From Centroberyx gerrardi (Eukaryota > Chordata > Actinopteri > Beryciformes > Berycidae): a stretch of 64,000 nt of DNA. The DNA is taken from assembly GCF_048128805.1 (NCBI RefSeq), contig NC_135998.1, positions 22,805,063 to 22,869,062 on the forward strand. The letters are read 5' to 3'. A program made the translations under genes and the position numbers. Shown here one piece after another: positions 50,801-59,855 of this stretch (position 1 is the first letter of the stretch; each line of letters begins with the position of its first letter). Below the pieces are notes generated by a model, which did no database searches, was not told the origin of the DNA, and saw nothing but the letters and a program-made list of their open reading frames with translations.

Positions 50801-53800
50801 GAAAGATTTTCCTTTTGTTTCCTACAACTGAAGGACACTAGACGAGTGTGGGTGGAAGGGGCTCAGGTGATGTTTGGCTTGAATTATAAGTTAAAAGCAA
50901 GAAAGTAAACATAACCTTATTAGCATTTCAGTTATCTATTATATCTAAGTCAAAAGTCCTTATGGACATTGCTGCATGTAGTTGAGTTGAACGCTTAATA
51001 TTGCATTACATTAGTTGCATTTTGTTTTGTGTAAGAAGTTTGACCAGCTGAGCCCTTCTCTCTGGGTAACTGAAAAGTAGAGATACACTGATCAGGTTTT
51101 TTGGGCTGATTCAGATATTTTTGTGATCGGCGGATCACAATCTGATCGCTGACTGAAATGAAGCTTTTTTCCCAGACTTTCTACTAACAATGGCACATCA
51201 TGCAAAGTTGCACAACAAGCAAAAAGAGGAAAATTCCAATATAGCACTGTGTTTAACAGATTGCTCTTATGGCTGCATGACATAGCTGGCCGTCATGCGT
51301 AAATAAATCATACGTTTTATCCAAACAGTAATTACATGCGAGTGTGTTTGATAACTTCTAACGCATGAAAAGTTGTTCATTGCGGCAGCATAGGCTCTGT
51401 CTTTTGTCCAATATATTAAACTGGTTCTAATCTATGATCACAGGCTGTGAAATTCAAAACACAACATCAGAAAGTAACTGTCAGTGCCAGATGGACGACA
51501 TGCCTACACCTACACTATTAACATCCTGCTGACTGCCGCAAATTGGCTCATACTTTTACAGCATTTCTTTGTTTTGATTGGGCAGATGAAACGATCGGCT
51601 GATCACGATGACCTATTTAGAACGTTTATCGATTATGATCGATGGCTGATCAATTGCTGATTGATTGGTGCGCCCCTACTGAAAAGTCAATTCAACCTGA
51701 ACAGTCCACTGAATAACGCAGTGTTTCATTTAGTTGGGTTGTGACTGGAATGTAGCTAGTAGCCTTGCACGTTAATGTGTTCCTCATGTTGCTTTGCAAC
51801 ACAAGTAAAACTGAAGCAACACAAACATTAGATTGTGTTGCTTCACAAACATTTAGCAGCTGGATGTGCGAAGAGTAGCAATACATTTCTCTGAATATAC
51901 TGTATCTACTGTCAAAACTTGGCACCAAATGACTTTACATTTCACTCTGTAGTATTGATAGAATTTCATTGGCATCTAAAAAGTTTTGATACCCAGCATT
52001 ACATACAAGAAAGAAAACGCTTTACCAATAAACAGCAGTTATACCTCAAGTTCCTGATCTTTCTTGGCAATGAGAGAAGAGAGTTGTCTAACATGGTCAG
52101 CTGAAGGTGCATCTGTCTGCTGGTCTGTGCTGTTCTTCTGGTGGATCACAGCTTCCAGGGTCTTTAAAGAGATCTTGAGCTGCTCGATGATTCTGGGATG
52201 AGTAGAAGACAAGGGAAGCACTTAAGTCTCTTTCATATGTTGATGTATTGTCAAAAAGTGGCCAAAAAATATATATATCTATATCTTATCTATCGACATC
52301 TCCTGTGTTCCTACCTGTCTTTCTCCTGCAGGACCTGCTGCAGGTCATGGACTGGGCTGGGGACGGGTACAGGGGTGAAGGTGCTGGACAGACCCACAGC
52401 TCGGAGCTGCTTCTCCATGTCAATATTCTTGAGCTTCTCCTGCTCAGCAATGGCTGCCATCTTTTCAACCTCCTCCTCTGCCGTTCGCAGACCCTGACAT
52501 GGAGGAGCAAAGACCGAATGAGGCAACTACTAAAGCAGTAATCACCGATTTGTTGTTTGTGATTGGCCAATCTTGGACAAATTCCTAGTCTACTGCAGAT
52601 TGATTGACCAGGGGCTGCGTTGGACACCTCTTGCCTCTGCAGCTAAGCAAAAAATGCACTTGTGTCCACCAACAATTTGGGAGCAAGACAGGTCAAGGAG
52701 TGGTGTTAAGTCAAGAAACGTTTAGGTGTATCATAGTCTGCATTACACTGCTGGATTGGCTGTGTTTTGCATGGAAAACAAAGCGTGTTTCTCCTGGATT
52801 AAACTTTACATCTTTGTTTAAATATTTTGGAACAGCACAACAGTCCCAGTTGTACCGTCAGTCTGATTTATTAATAAAATACATGTCTGTTCTGTGTAGC
52901 ACACACAACACTACATGTTACAGCAGAAACACTCTCCTAAAATGTAATTCCTATGACAAAAGTACACCAAGTTAGGCCTGCTGTAAGTTCTTTTCAAACA
53001 GAAAAGCTGTGGATATTTAATTATTTTGTTTTCTTTTCCAGGCCGATGTGGGCTTTTGTCAAAGTTTAATTAATGGTAGTTCTTGACTCAGTTTTAACTT
53101 TGGTTGAATTTGGTGACGACCTACTAACATACATTTATTCCTGCAATGCATAGCACATCTATTTTCACCATTCCTTAAAAGTGTACTGAAAATCATTGGA
53201 AATGATTAGCGTCATTGAGTCTTGAATATTCACCTGTTCTAAGTCAGCGACCTTCTTGTTGAATGCGTCTCGAAGTGCACCCATCTCTCTCTGAGCTTGC
53301 TCTCTCAGACGCTGGGGTTCTCCTGCCTCTCGACCAGCCAGACTCTCCAATGCTTTCCTGACGACATACACAGAGGAGATTAGGTTAGGGTTCATACACA
53401 TTTTCACCACTGGGTTTCCATGACATCTTCCTGCCTTCTGAGAATTTTTGCCTGAATACTATGCAAAGTTCTGCAGTCTATCAAAGTTTTAGAAATTAAT
53501 GTAAAGTTGACTTAATTTGGGGGATTTTGGTACCTTGGTACCTACCATGGTATCTTTAGCTTGTATTAAAGGGTTTTGAACAATACTTTCCCTTCAAAAT
53601 TTCTTTCTAACAAAACCAAGACCAGGTCCCTACGATACATCTTGTGTAGAGTGGACACACAGTAAGGCATACACAGGAAGTTATTATTTTCTGAAGTTTT
53701 TCCAGACCTAGCAATCACAATTTTCAACTTCTATAACTTTTCCAGGATGTTCAGGATCGTATGAACCTTGGTTAGCGGTCTCTGGGTACAAAGTTGCTGC

Positions 53801-56800
53801 CTACATCCAGGTAGTAAACTAATACTGTTGGTTGCATGATAACAATAAGATAGTTGATATATAGAATAATACCAAACATGACTATTGACCACTGTGATGC
53901 TAACATTGCTAGTTTCTTGAATATGGTGAAATTGTATAAGGGGCCTGATACTCACGATGCAGACACCAGCAGTTCCTGTTTCTCTGCCAGGTCTCTCTTC
54001 ATGGACTCCAACTCCACCTTCAGCTCGATGTTCTGGGGAGAGACAACATTCATTCCATTATAGGACAAACCCAGATGGATCTATAGCAAAAACATTGGTA
54101 CAAGGAATGAAACCAGTTAGAGCCGGACGGCGAATGCAGCAATGTGACCCATGACTTTCTGTCCACAAAAGGTACTGGACCCTCTTTTCATGTAGGTTCC
54201 AGAAGATACTTTGTCCCTGTTCAAAGTCAGTGAGATGTAGGGAATTTTCAGGCTCTTGGGCAACTGTGCTCCAAAACAGCTGCCATGGCAGAAAATAGAA
54301 TGGAAAGTGCTCTGAACCTACACATATAGTAGACTCAATTAATTAATTAATTAATAGTCCATCTAATTTCAATAGGATTAATTACTTGACCTTACCTACA
54401 GTGACAGCAGTGTCCTTTGAAATCCAATGGTGGGGCAATGTGCCAGTTGCACTGCACTCAATTCTCTAAGTGCTGAGCAGTTGGACACATCTCTGATTAA
54501 AGCGTGTTACTGTTTACACAAATCCTGTTACTAACACATGCGAGTTTGGAGCAACTTGTGGAATTTTAAGTTTCACTTTCGTTTTCACAACAGGAGGCTC
54601 TGTCGGATTGAGTACAATGGTGCTGGTCTGTGCATCGCCAAATTACAAACATGATGTGATGAGCGCATATTAGGCGCATTAGAGATAGATTTAGATCAAT
54701 TTCTATACATTGACCATTTTTTGATTTGGTGGTAGCTGTGGCGATATTATGGTGGTGCACCACAGCGAGCCAATGTATGAGAAAGTCGCACATGCACGTT
54801 TCAACAATAGGGAGTCAGCCAGTCAGTCTGTTAGGGACAATTACTAGTATTGGCCGGCCCCGCTCTACGGTCCAGCAAAAATATTCTAGAGATTTTGCTC
54901 TGGGGAAGTTAGTTACTCTGGTTTATTTGAAGTGTGTACAAAAAGATACAATTCTTACAATACACTTCACTTCTTGCATCCAATGGAAAAAAAAAGAAGA
55001 TGAACTGTCCAGGTGAGAAATGGAGATTCCAAGGTTCTCATAAATACTTCTCACCCCAAAAGACAAAAATACAATCACAACAACGAAACTGGCTACTGTG
55101 ATTTAATACACAAATAAAGGACCAAAATCAGCCTGGCAGGCAGATGTTGGGTATCAGCGCCCAGCTACAGTGAGGCAGGAGGACTGTTCTAAGATCAGCG
55201 CTGCAGGCTATGGGTTGAACAAAGCCCAGTTGTAGTCACAGTTGGAGTTGTGATGTCATTTAATCCCATTAGGAAACATTGAGTCACATACAACTTTATG
55301 GCACTGTGGGTCCACATGAATACATAACAAAGCCATAAATAGAGACTAATTCACATTTTTACATACTAAAGTATACACACACCGTTTTGAATATGTCCTC
55401 GGTGGAGTCATCACATTTCTGCCCCATGCGCTCCTCCATGAAGTAAATGCGCAGCTTCAGGTTAAAGTTCTCTTTCTTCAGAGCCGTGATTTGCTGTGGG
55501 TGAATGTAACAAAAAAACATTTTGAACTTTTTTAATGTGCCGGAAAAAAGACTTGGCTATTGAACAAGAAATGGCAATTATGATTAAAAAGGCAGACAAG
55601 CATTTTAATCGCTGCAAAGTACCAAATTATTTATCCATGTGTTTCCTTTCCTTATGTTAGTTGATAAGAAAACAAGGCCAGGACAAATGATTGAGGTCAC
55701 AAAATAACAGAGCAGTTCAGCATTTGATCCCTGGAGAAAAGCAGGACGGAGAGTATTTACATGACAGTGTAAAAGGACTATGTGTATGGCTCTGGTTAAA
55801 AGGAAGGGAGGCATGCATGCTTGTATGCGTGCGTGTTTATGTGTGTTTGAGTGTGTACACGCACACGTGCGGTGTGAAGCAGACTGTGCATCATTGTGCT
55901 CCAGGCTCGTAACAGCATACATCTGGTAATGGGGGGGTTGGGTAGATTGTCAAAGGGAGGAGGTAGGAGCCTGGACCACTCAATAAACCTCTAATCATGC
56001 AGCCAGCCAGGCAGCACTAGGGAGAAATCTGAGCATGCATACCACTGAAATGCTGAAATGTAGGCTTCAGGCCACCTTTCTCTTCCCCCACATTTCTACA
56101 CTAAATCTCCATAAATGGTTACTGCAGCTTCATTTTGGCCAGACTGAGGACAGGGTTTAATAAAATCATAACATCCTTTTGCTTGTAGTGGGGTACACTT
56201 GACGGCATGAACTCACGTTGACATGATAAATGTCTTAATTCATTAGTAATTAATAACATTAGTCAACAAAATACAATAGCAGTTTGTTGAGCTTTGCAAT
56301 GCAGCCATGGCCGTTTCATGACACTTGATATGAATTACTCACATTCTCATAGTCCTTCATGGTGAGAGCTTTGATGGGGGACATCTTATCTGGGAAGGAG
56401 GGAGCTGTAAAAGAAGAGGGAAAGGAGGGGTGGATAGTGGAGAGTGGTTAATTCATACTCATTTGAGTCACAATTTTATTATAGTGTGCAGAATCCTCCC
56501 TGTTTATAAGAAAAATTCACCCTCCCTGCTTTCAGGAATTATCCGTAATCTGCTGATGTTAGAGAGAAAGAGAAAGCAGACATGTGCATGTGTGTGTCTC
56601 TGCAGAGGGATCAGAGGTGAGAGAGCTGTTGGAGAGCTGCCTTGTTTAGACCAGCTGAAGTCAGTAAACCAACCCACCGCTGCTCATATAACACTCTAAA
56701 TTAGTCAACAGCACATTTCACAACACTAACTCCTCATTCATAGTTTGACTGCTTGACAGGAAAAGCCCCATCACCCCTTGCTCTTACAGCAAATATTGTT

Positions 56801-59085
56801 TGTCAATGTCTGATTTGTCTTTGGCCATTTTTAACTTTCAGATCATGTAAAGTTCATTGCTAAATCAGACAGATGTTTCTTCAGTCCGTGTTTCTTTCAT
56901 GTTGTCTTCAGTGTAAACATAAATCTAGATTTCTACAGGTCATATTGTCATGTCCCCTTAATTACTGGATCTAGTGCCACACAGGACTGCTGAGTCCAGA
57001 GCTTGGAGGAGCCAGAGGCAGAGGCAGGTGGCGAGGCCATGGATGGGAATCAGCAGAGAATTTGATTTGATTTCTACAATTAAGGTAACAGTTCTGCAGA
57101 AGAGGATTAGGGCCACATGTGAAAATTTCATTTGAGTTCTGAGAATAAAGTCAGAATTGAGTTTAATGTCAGAATTCTGAGATTCTGAAAATAAAGTCAG
57201 AATTCTGAGATTCTGAGAATAAAATCAGAATTCTGAGTTTAAGGTCAGAATAAAGAATAAAGAAGGAAAAATATTCTGACTACTGGCACGTACTTGTCAA
57301 AAATACAGTATGAGGTCAAAGAAACAAGGACTCAGATCTAAATTTAGGCATATGTTCTCTGTTCTGTACAACTGTGTATATTATGTTACAAATGTTCTTT
57401 GAGACTGGGTGTACCAGTAAATGCGCTTCAGTAAGTAGTGCATCACTACTACACTGTGTAAGACATGTGATTGGTTGAGTCATGCAGCACGAATGTTGAC
57501 AAGCTCCTCAACTCTGAGGAGATGAGTGAGACAGAAAAAGAAAAACCAAAGAGATTTAGGAGACAAGGAGTGAAGCAGAATAGAGGAATCATTAATAATA
57601 GAGGGGTGATGAAGAAACTATGTACTGCTCAGTGTGCAGGATTTCAATCAGAACAGATTGGAGACACACAAGTGTTGCAGAAAAAGTGAATTAGGCTACT
57701 TCTAGGTAACCAAATAAAGATTTTCCATTATATGCGAGATCAATCCTCTATTGCCTCGACTGACAGGTGTGCCAATATGGTTCTAACACAACAGTCAACT
57801 GACCACTATTAAAAGTTAGCTATCTAGCTACTGTAGCTGCTAAGCTTCCAGTCAAGCCAATGTTGTCATGTACTAGCTACCTGCTGCTGCTACGGTCGCT
57901 GACAGTCGCACAGATTTCTAGCAAGCTACCAATTGCCAGTAGGGTTTCAGCAGGGTTTCCCATTAATGTATTAAACTGTGGCGCACCGCCACAGTTTAAC
58001 GTCGCTGAGAAAGAAAATGTTGCCGTTGTTATTAGTAGTTTTACTATTGTTTTTGCGGTCTTTGCCTTCATAAAACTCAGTCTCCTCTCAAGGGGCTGTC
58101 CCTCCCCCCTGCTTTGGCAGATGCTGCTAAACACACCCCCATCCCAATATGTGTGAGATGAGACACAAACATAAGCGCGCGCACACACACTACGTGATAC
58201 TGCAGACGTCTCTCATTGAGGAACGAAGCACAAGCCACGACCTGGAACGCATAGCAGGCCCATTTACACAAAGAATGACAACTATAAACTATAATGATAT
58301 GCTGTTGCTCAAGCGTTCACACTACAACGATATTGGTGCCAAATATTCAGAGAAAACAATGGAGCTTTATCAACGTTCTTTTATTTTACTCGCTCTCTAA
58401 AGTAAATAACGACAGAGCCGATGGATTTGGGTTCATGAATTGCCGCAAAAGAGAGGAGCCAGCAGAATCATAATGCTCTTATACAGATCTTTCATTACAT
58501 TATTGTGCTTTGTTTATATGAGAGCTAATTGTACTAATGGCCACCAAGTGAAGCTATTCATTTTTTTACCAGTAGGAGACTCCGCACACCACATCGACTG
58601 TGGATCAAAGAGTAAAGTCCCTTGTAGCCCATGTTGAGAGAAACACCTGTAACTTCACCGTGGCTAAACGCGTTTCAACAGGCTACTGGAGGGACACATG
58701 TTGTTCCCTCCCGGTCATATTATAAAAACATAGGATAATAGCGCATTTGCGGTCAGGTTGGCCAAGACATGGTCCTATTTTGTTTAGCTAGCAAAAGTTA
58801 GCGAGTTAACTAGCTTCCAGGTCAGTAAACTGCCTTACCGCTAATCCCAAGAGCTCTTCCGATTCCGACCGGTATGTCACGTTTCTTTTCAACATTTTTA
58901 GAGGCGATGGTCTTTGTAAATAGCGCCGGGGTCCTCTGGACTTCTGTCATCAGTTCCTCAGCAGCAGCTCCGTCACTGCAGTGAACTAATGAATTCTCCC
59001 AACCCGTCCTTTGTAGAACTCTATCGAATCGCAGTAAGTGAAAATGCAACGTGACTGTATCCCAACGTTCATGCGACTCAACCAT
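25375..59085 (-). CDS. pde4dip: myomegalin (PDE4DIP), CM1-type isoform
   Basis: This is the alternative transcript that skips the 46804-47856 exon. Exons from 5' to 3': 58839-59085 (ATG at 59085, or 59100), 56343-56404, 55383-55493, 53956-54032, 53234-53357, 52315-52493, 52045-52192, 49838-49891. It then joins the common exon at 46522-46644 in phase 0. The total is 9111 nt, 3036 residues. The exons encode the CM1 motif (MKDYENQITALKKENFNLKL, then IYFMEERM) and the following NIELKVELESMKRDL and SKALESLAG, which match CDK5RAP2 and PDE4DIP closely. CM1 recruits and activates gamma-tubulin ring complexes. The CM1 exons are certain; the identity of the first exon is not, because an alternative upstream exon exists at 61555-61610. 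Confidence 0.75.
27843..27890. repeat. AAAT/AAAC-rich tetranucleotide tract
   Basis: AAAATAAATAAATAAATAAA then CAAAC in the intron between pde4dip exons 27362-27535 and 28149-28270. A 12-base G run follows at about 27976. Confidence 0.8.
28277..28313. repeat. (AC)n microsatellite
   Basis: About 18 AC units starting 7 bp outside the pde4dip exon 28149-28270, directly beside its acceptor. On the transcript strand it is a GT run ending at the polypyrimidine position. Confidence 0.95.
28813..28837. repeat. (TG)n microsatellite
   Basis: About 12 TG units immediately 3' (in the transcript) of the donor of pde4dip exon 28848-29037. Confidence 0.9.
29679..29707. repeat. 29-base G homopolymer (C run in the transcript)
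   Basis: An unbroken run of 29 G on the plus strand, read as C in pde4dip pre-mRNA. It begins 12 nt after the donor of exon 29720-29845. Its length may be an assembly estimate, since such runs are hard to sequence. Confidence 0.9.
31381..35080 (-). CDS. pde4dip: pde4dip central exons (six), with DSLVQSQARELS motif
   Basis: Exons 5' to 3': 34932-35080, 34369-34769, 34015-34247, 33585-33636, 31901-32110, 31381-31556. Exon 34015-34247 carries LDSLVQSQARELSQLRQQI and FKDLLQASDVDYY, shared almost word for word with human CDK5RAP2 and PDE4DIP. Exon 33585-33636 ends ALELAQ and exon 31381-31556 continues LSKELQEKNRLIQ, matching human PDE4DIP LALRLSRELQEK. Exon 31901-32110 is inserted between these two and is described separately. 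The large intron 32111-33584 has no other coding signal. Confidence 0.88.
31901..32110 (-). CDS. pde4dip: pde4dip probable cassette exon, 210 nt
   Basis: Exactly 70 codons, entering and leaving in the same phase. It encodes SLGEFQQGLQELFSYKESVS, then IQQEIDYLRVELEGERELLQ and LVQQNLNLAECTREQLD. The neighbouring exons join directly across it with the frame kept (AG+G gives Arg), giving the human-like sequence AQRLSKELQEK. Inclusion instead gives AQS...LDL LSKELQEK. I recall no counterpart in human PDE4DIP. The donor is CT/GTGAGT, with a clean acceptor TGGCCAG. Confidence 0.75.
35523..35630 (-). CDS. pde4dip: pde4dip Olduvai-like exon
   Basis: A 108-nt exon encoding PALEQDDKCVQVDLQDLGYE then TSGKSENDREESSST. 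It aligns with the human PDE4DIP segment around VDLQDLGYETCGRSE, which I recall as the single ancestral Olduvai (DUF1220) domain of the gene; the domain label is therefore from memory. Both flanking introns are phase 1, so the exon is symmetric and could be skipped or duplicated without a frameshift. Only one copy is seen. Confidence 0.75.
35931..38018 (-). CDS. pde4dip: pde4dip large repeat exon (35931-37560) and preceding exon (37667-38018)
   Basis: Exon 37667-38018 ends in SKSTKQHITRHR and includes HYKVIRLLKEQLG, matching the human NIINLLKEQL region. The 1630-nt exon 35931-37560 encodes 543 residues with a Ser-rich start (DSPRSPQYSTSPGST). Then follow about five or six degenerate copies of a module of the form LQEKxxLNxxxxxxLxxAE, then xIxxLTA, near 37066-37143, 36872-36960, 36618-36700, 36437-36505 and 35971-36064, separated by Ser/Gly/Asn-rich linkers. 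Human PDE4DIP has a single recognisable counterpart here (QDLQEKLLLSEATV) by my recollection. The exon is open throughout and enters and leaves in the correct phase, so it is genuinely coding. Confidence 0.87.
38135..46644 (-). CDS. pde4dip: pde4dip common coiled-coil exons (N-terminal half)
   Basis: Exons 5' to 3': 46522-46644 (or -46641), 46306-46425, 46012-46104, 45600-45818, 45280-45450, 44929-45036, 44680-44817, 44301-44480, 43938-44132, 43442-43633, 43054-43180, 42816-42955, 42595-42711, 42292-42435, 42063-42175, 41755-41894, 39703-39843, 39437-39546, 39094-39237, 38479-38580, 38135-38322. Nearly all encode heptad-repeat coiled coil rich in Glu, Gln, Lys and Leu. Many exons are phase 0 multiples of three (93-219 nt), which suits exon skipping. 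Family landmarks are EKFAAVEEKDNEIHQL, LRAEQQLYSSLV (human LQAERQLYSSLV), DQTSYMSICVGEE and SVSHLR. The intron between 46012 and 45818 starts with GC. Confidence 0.87.
40287..40366 (-). repeat. tRNA-like sequence (SINE head or tRNA pseudogene)
   Basis: The minus strand shows an A-box-like TAGCTCGGTTGG (40346-40357) and a B-box-like GGGTTGTAATCCC (40298-40310), 36 bp apart as in pol III internal promoters. A 7-bp terminal complementarity (TTGACTC/GAGTCAA) brackets the unit. It does not fold into a clean tRNA, so a tRNA-derived SINE or decayed tRNA gene is the better reading. It lies in a pde4dip intron. Confidence 0.6.
41603..41622. repeat. (TG)n microsatellite
   Basis: About ten TG units in the 1.9-kb pde4dip intron between exons 39703-39843 and 41755-41894. 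That intron also has homopolymer T/A runs and no coding signal. Confidence 0.85.
45088..45200 (+). mobile_element. tRNA-derived SINE fragment
   Basis: An A-box-like segment TAGTCGAGTGGTTAAGGC (45099-45116) and a B-box-like GGATCAAATCCC (45146-45157) are followed by a CT-rich tail (CTCTGCTGTGTCTCTGTCTC). The head resembles Ser/Leu tRNA. It sits in the pde4dip intron between exons 44929-45036 and 45280-45450, antisense to the gene. Confidence 0.6.
46804..47856 (-). CDS. pde4dip: pde4dip alternative first coding exon: two-CxxC domain and SxIP motif
   Basis: A 351-codon exon unique to the EB-type isoform. Residues 1-100 form a zinc-binding-like domain with CRMC at 5-8 and CGKC at 51-54, followed by a short helix ending in IYSKNN. 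The spacing and sequence match the long human PDE4DIP N-terminus and resemble insect ZAD domains. Residues 110-300 are Ser/Arg-rich and disordered, with several basic-Ser patches. SRIP at about residues 305-308 (46933-46944), in a basic context, fits the SxIP motif that binds EB1. The end (SLHDLTEEFDDEYTPVRLE) matches the human exon end. The donor GTAGTC follows in phase 0. Confidence 0.88.
47857..49837 (-). promoter_or_regulatory. pde4dip: 5' leader/promoter region of the EB-type pde4dip transcript
   Basis: There is no acceptor consensus directly before the ATG at 47856 that would force an upstream exon. The 2 kb up to the next CM1-isoform exon (49838-49891) contains no convincing exon or transposon. 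An internal promoter here is inferred from the alternative first coding exon. No TATA box could be singled out. Confidence 0.4.
51078..51678. mobile_element. hAT-type miniature element, 601 bp, in pde4dip intron
   Basis: The ends read TAGAGATACACTGATCA and, in reverse, TAGGGGCGCACCAATCA. They are flanked by an exact 8-bp duplication CTGAAAAG at 51070-51077 and 51679-51686. The interior is rich in GATCGGCTGATC-like palindromes near both ends, and there is no transposase frame. Confidence 0.85.
53956..56404 (-). CDS. pde4dip: pde4dip CM1 (gamma-tubulin complex-binding) exons
   Basis: Exon 56343-56404 encodes APSFPDKMSPIKALTMKDYEN, exon 55383-55493 encodes QITALKKENFNLKLRIYFME through STEDIFKT, and exon 53956-54032 encodes NIELKVELESMKRDLAEKQE then LLVSAS. 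Phases join exactly. The block is nearly identical to human CDK5RAP2 CM1, including the Phe of KENFNLKLRIYF that is needed for gamma-TuRC binding in the human protein (established for CDK5RAP2). Exons 53234-53357 and 52315-52493 continue the coiled coil. Confidence 0.93.
57135..57262. repeat. degenerate tandem repeat of ATTCTGAGAATAAAGTCAGA
   Basis: About five imperfect copies of a unit of roughly 20-27 bp built of ATTCTGAGA and ATAAAGTCAGA, in pde4dip intron sequence. The unit contains AATAAA on the plus strand, antisense to the gene. Confidence 0.8.
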
Positions 59086-59414
59086 TATTTTTAGCTGCAT
59101 GCTTACACCCTATTTTTTGCTGTATGTTTACACCCTTTACTTAAACAAAACAAGAGATGATGAGAAACAACCAACATCAGAGGTAGCATGGTAATAGTAG
59201 AGCAAGAGCGAATTTTTAGGAAAAATATAACTTCACAACATAAATATATGCATTAATCAATAACATAGGCTTGTTTGTATTTATAATATGCAGTCATGAC
59301 TGTATTGCTTACAAAAGCACAAAATTACTAATGGCAGTAACACCCCCCCACCCCCACCCCACCCCCCGTTGATGACCCCCCCCACAGTTTGCCAAAATTC
59401 TGTGGGAAACACTG
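57951..59414. mobile_element. possible hAT-type element ends bracketing the CM1 first exon
   Basis: The left end reads CAGGGTTTCCCATTAATGTA, followed by a 13-bp perfect hairpin (TTAAACTGTGGCG with its complement, 57971-57983 and 57987-57999). The right end, read in reverse, is CAGTGTTTCCCACAGAATTT with AAACTGTGG. Both resemble a common fish hAT end. The two flanks share no 8-bp duplication (GGTTTCAG versus AACAGGAC), so these may be ends of two different insertions. A C-rich tract lies at 59342-59390. Confidence 0.4.
58839..59085 (-). CDS. pde4dip: candidate first coding exon of the pde4dip CM1 isoform
   Basis: An open frame beginning MVESHERWDT (ATG at 59085; an in-frame ATG at 59100 adds five residues) and ending ALGIS before a good donor GTAAGG (58833-58838). 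It leaves in phase 1, exactly what exon 56343-56404 requires. There is no recognised homology in the 82 residues. A shorter product from the internal ATG of MTEVQRTPAL is also possible. The exon lies between two hAT-like ends at 57951 and 59414, so it may be transposon-borne or simply flanked. Confidence 0.45.
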
Positions 59415-59720
59415 AACAGGACTTCTTTGATACTGCCAGTTGCCTACCCAGAATTCATACATATTTGAGATGCTAAATATCAATGTCCTATAGAAATTTA
59501 GACATATAAAGACAATCAGCTATGAATTTACGAACAAGAAGCACAGACCCTTAGATTGCATTTTGGGCAATGCTGTCTTCATGTAGAGCATCCATAGTTA
59601 ACAGTAATGAATATATCAGTGAAGAGCATTTAAAAAGATCCAGTGGGTTGCGATATTGGCGGATAAATGGAAATATAAAAGCGTACTTAGTGCTTAGCCT
59701 GCAATTCCTACAGCTATCTG

Positions 59721-59855
59721 AGACATTTCTGCTTTATTGGACAGTCACAGTACAGAGAGACAGGAAAGATGGGAGAGAGAGGGGGATGACATGCGAACTC
59801 AGGAAGTTGCATTTACATGGTAGGCGCCTAGACCACCAAGCCACTAGGACGCCAA
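59721..59855 (-). mobile_element. tRNA-derived SINE, percomorph type
   Basis: On the minus strand it begins GGCGTCCTAGTGGCTTGG with A- and B-box-like segments, then a CATGTCATCCCCCTCTCTCT and CCCATCTTTCCTGTCTCTCT body and a GTCCAATAAAGCAGAAATGT 3' end, which I recognise as a very common percomorph SINE. A 9-bp exact duplication AGCTATCTG flanks it (59712-59720 and 59856-59864). Confidence 0.8.

Noticed and set aside
57471..57689. 72-codon Lys/Arg-rich plus-strand open frame
   Set aside because: No splice context or family resemblance; it lies in pde4dip 5' intron sequence next to a tandem repeat.
25375..59085. Assigning the large minus-strand gene to CDK5RAP2 rather than PDE4DIP
   Set aside because: Considered because CM1 and several exons match CDK5RAP2, but the two-CxxC first exon, the VDLQDLGYET segment, the RLSKELQEK segment and the AEQQLYSSLV segment fit PDE4DIP better; a tree would settle it.
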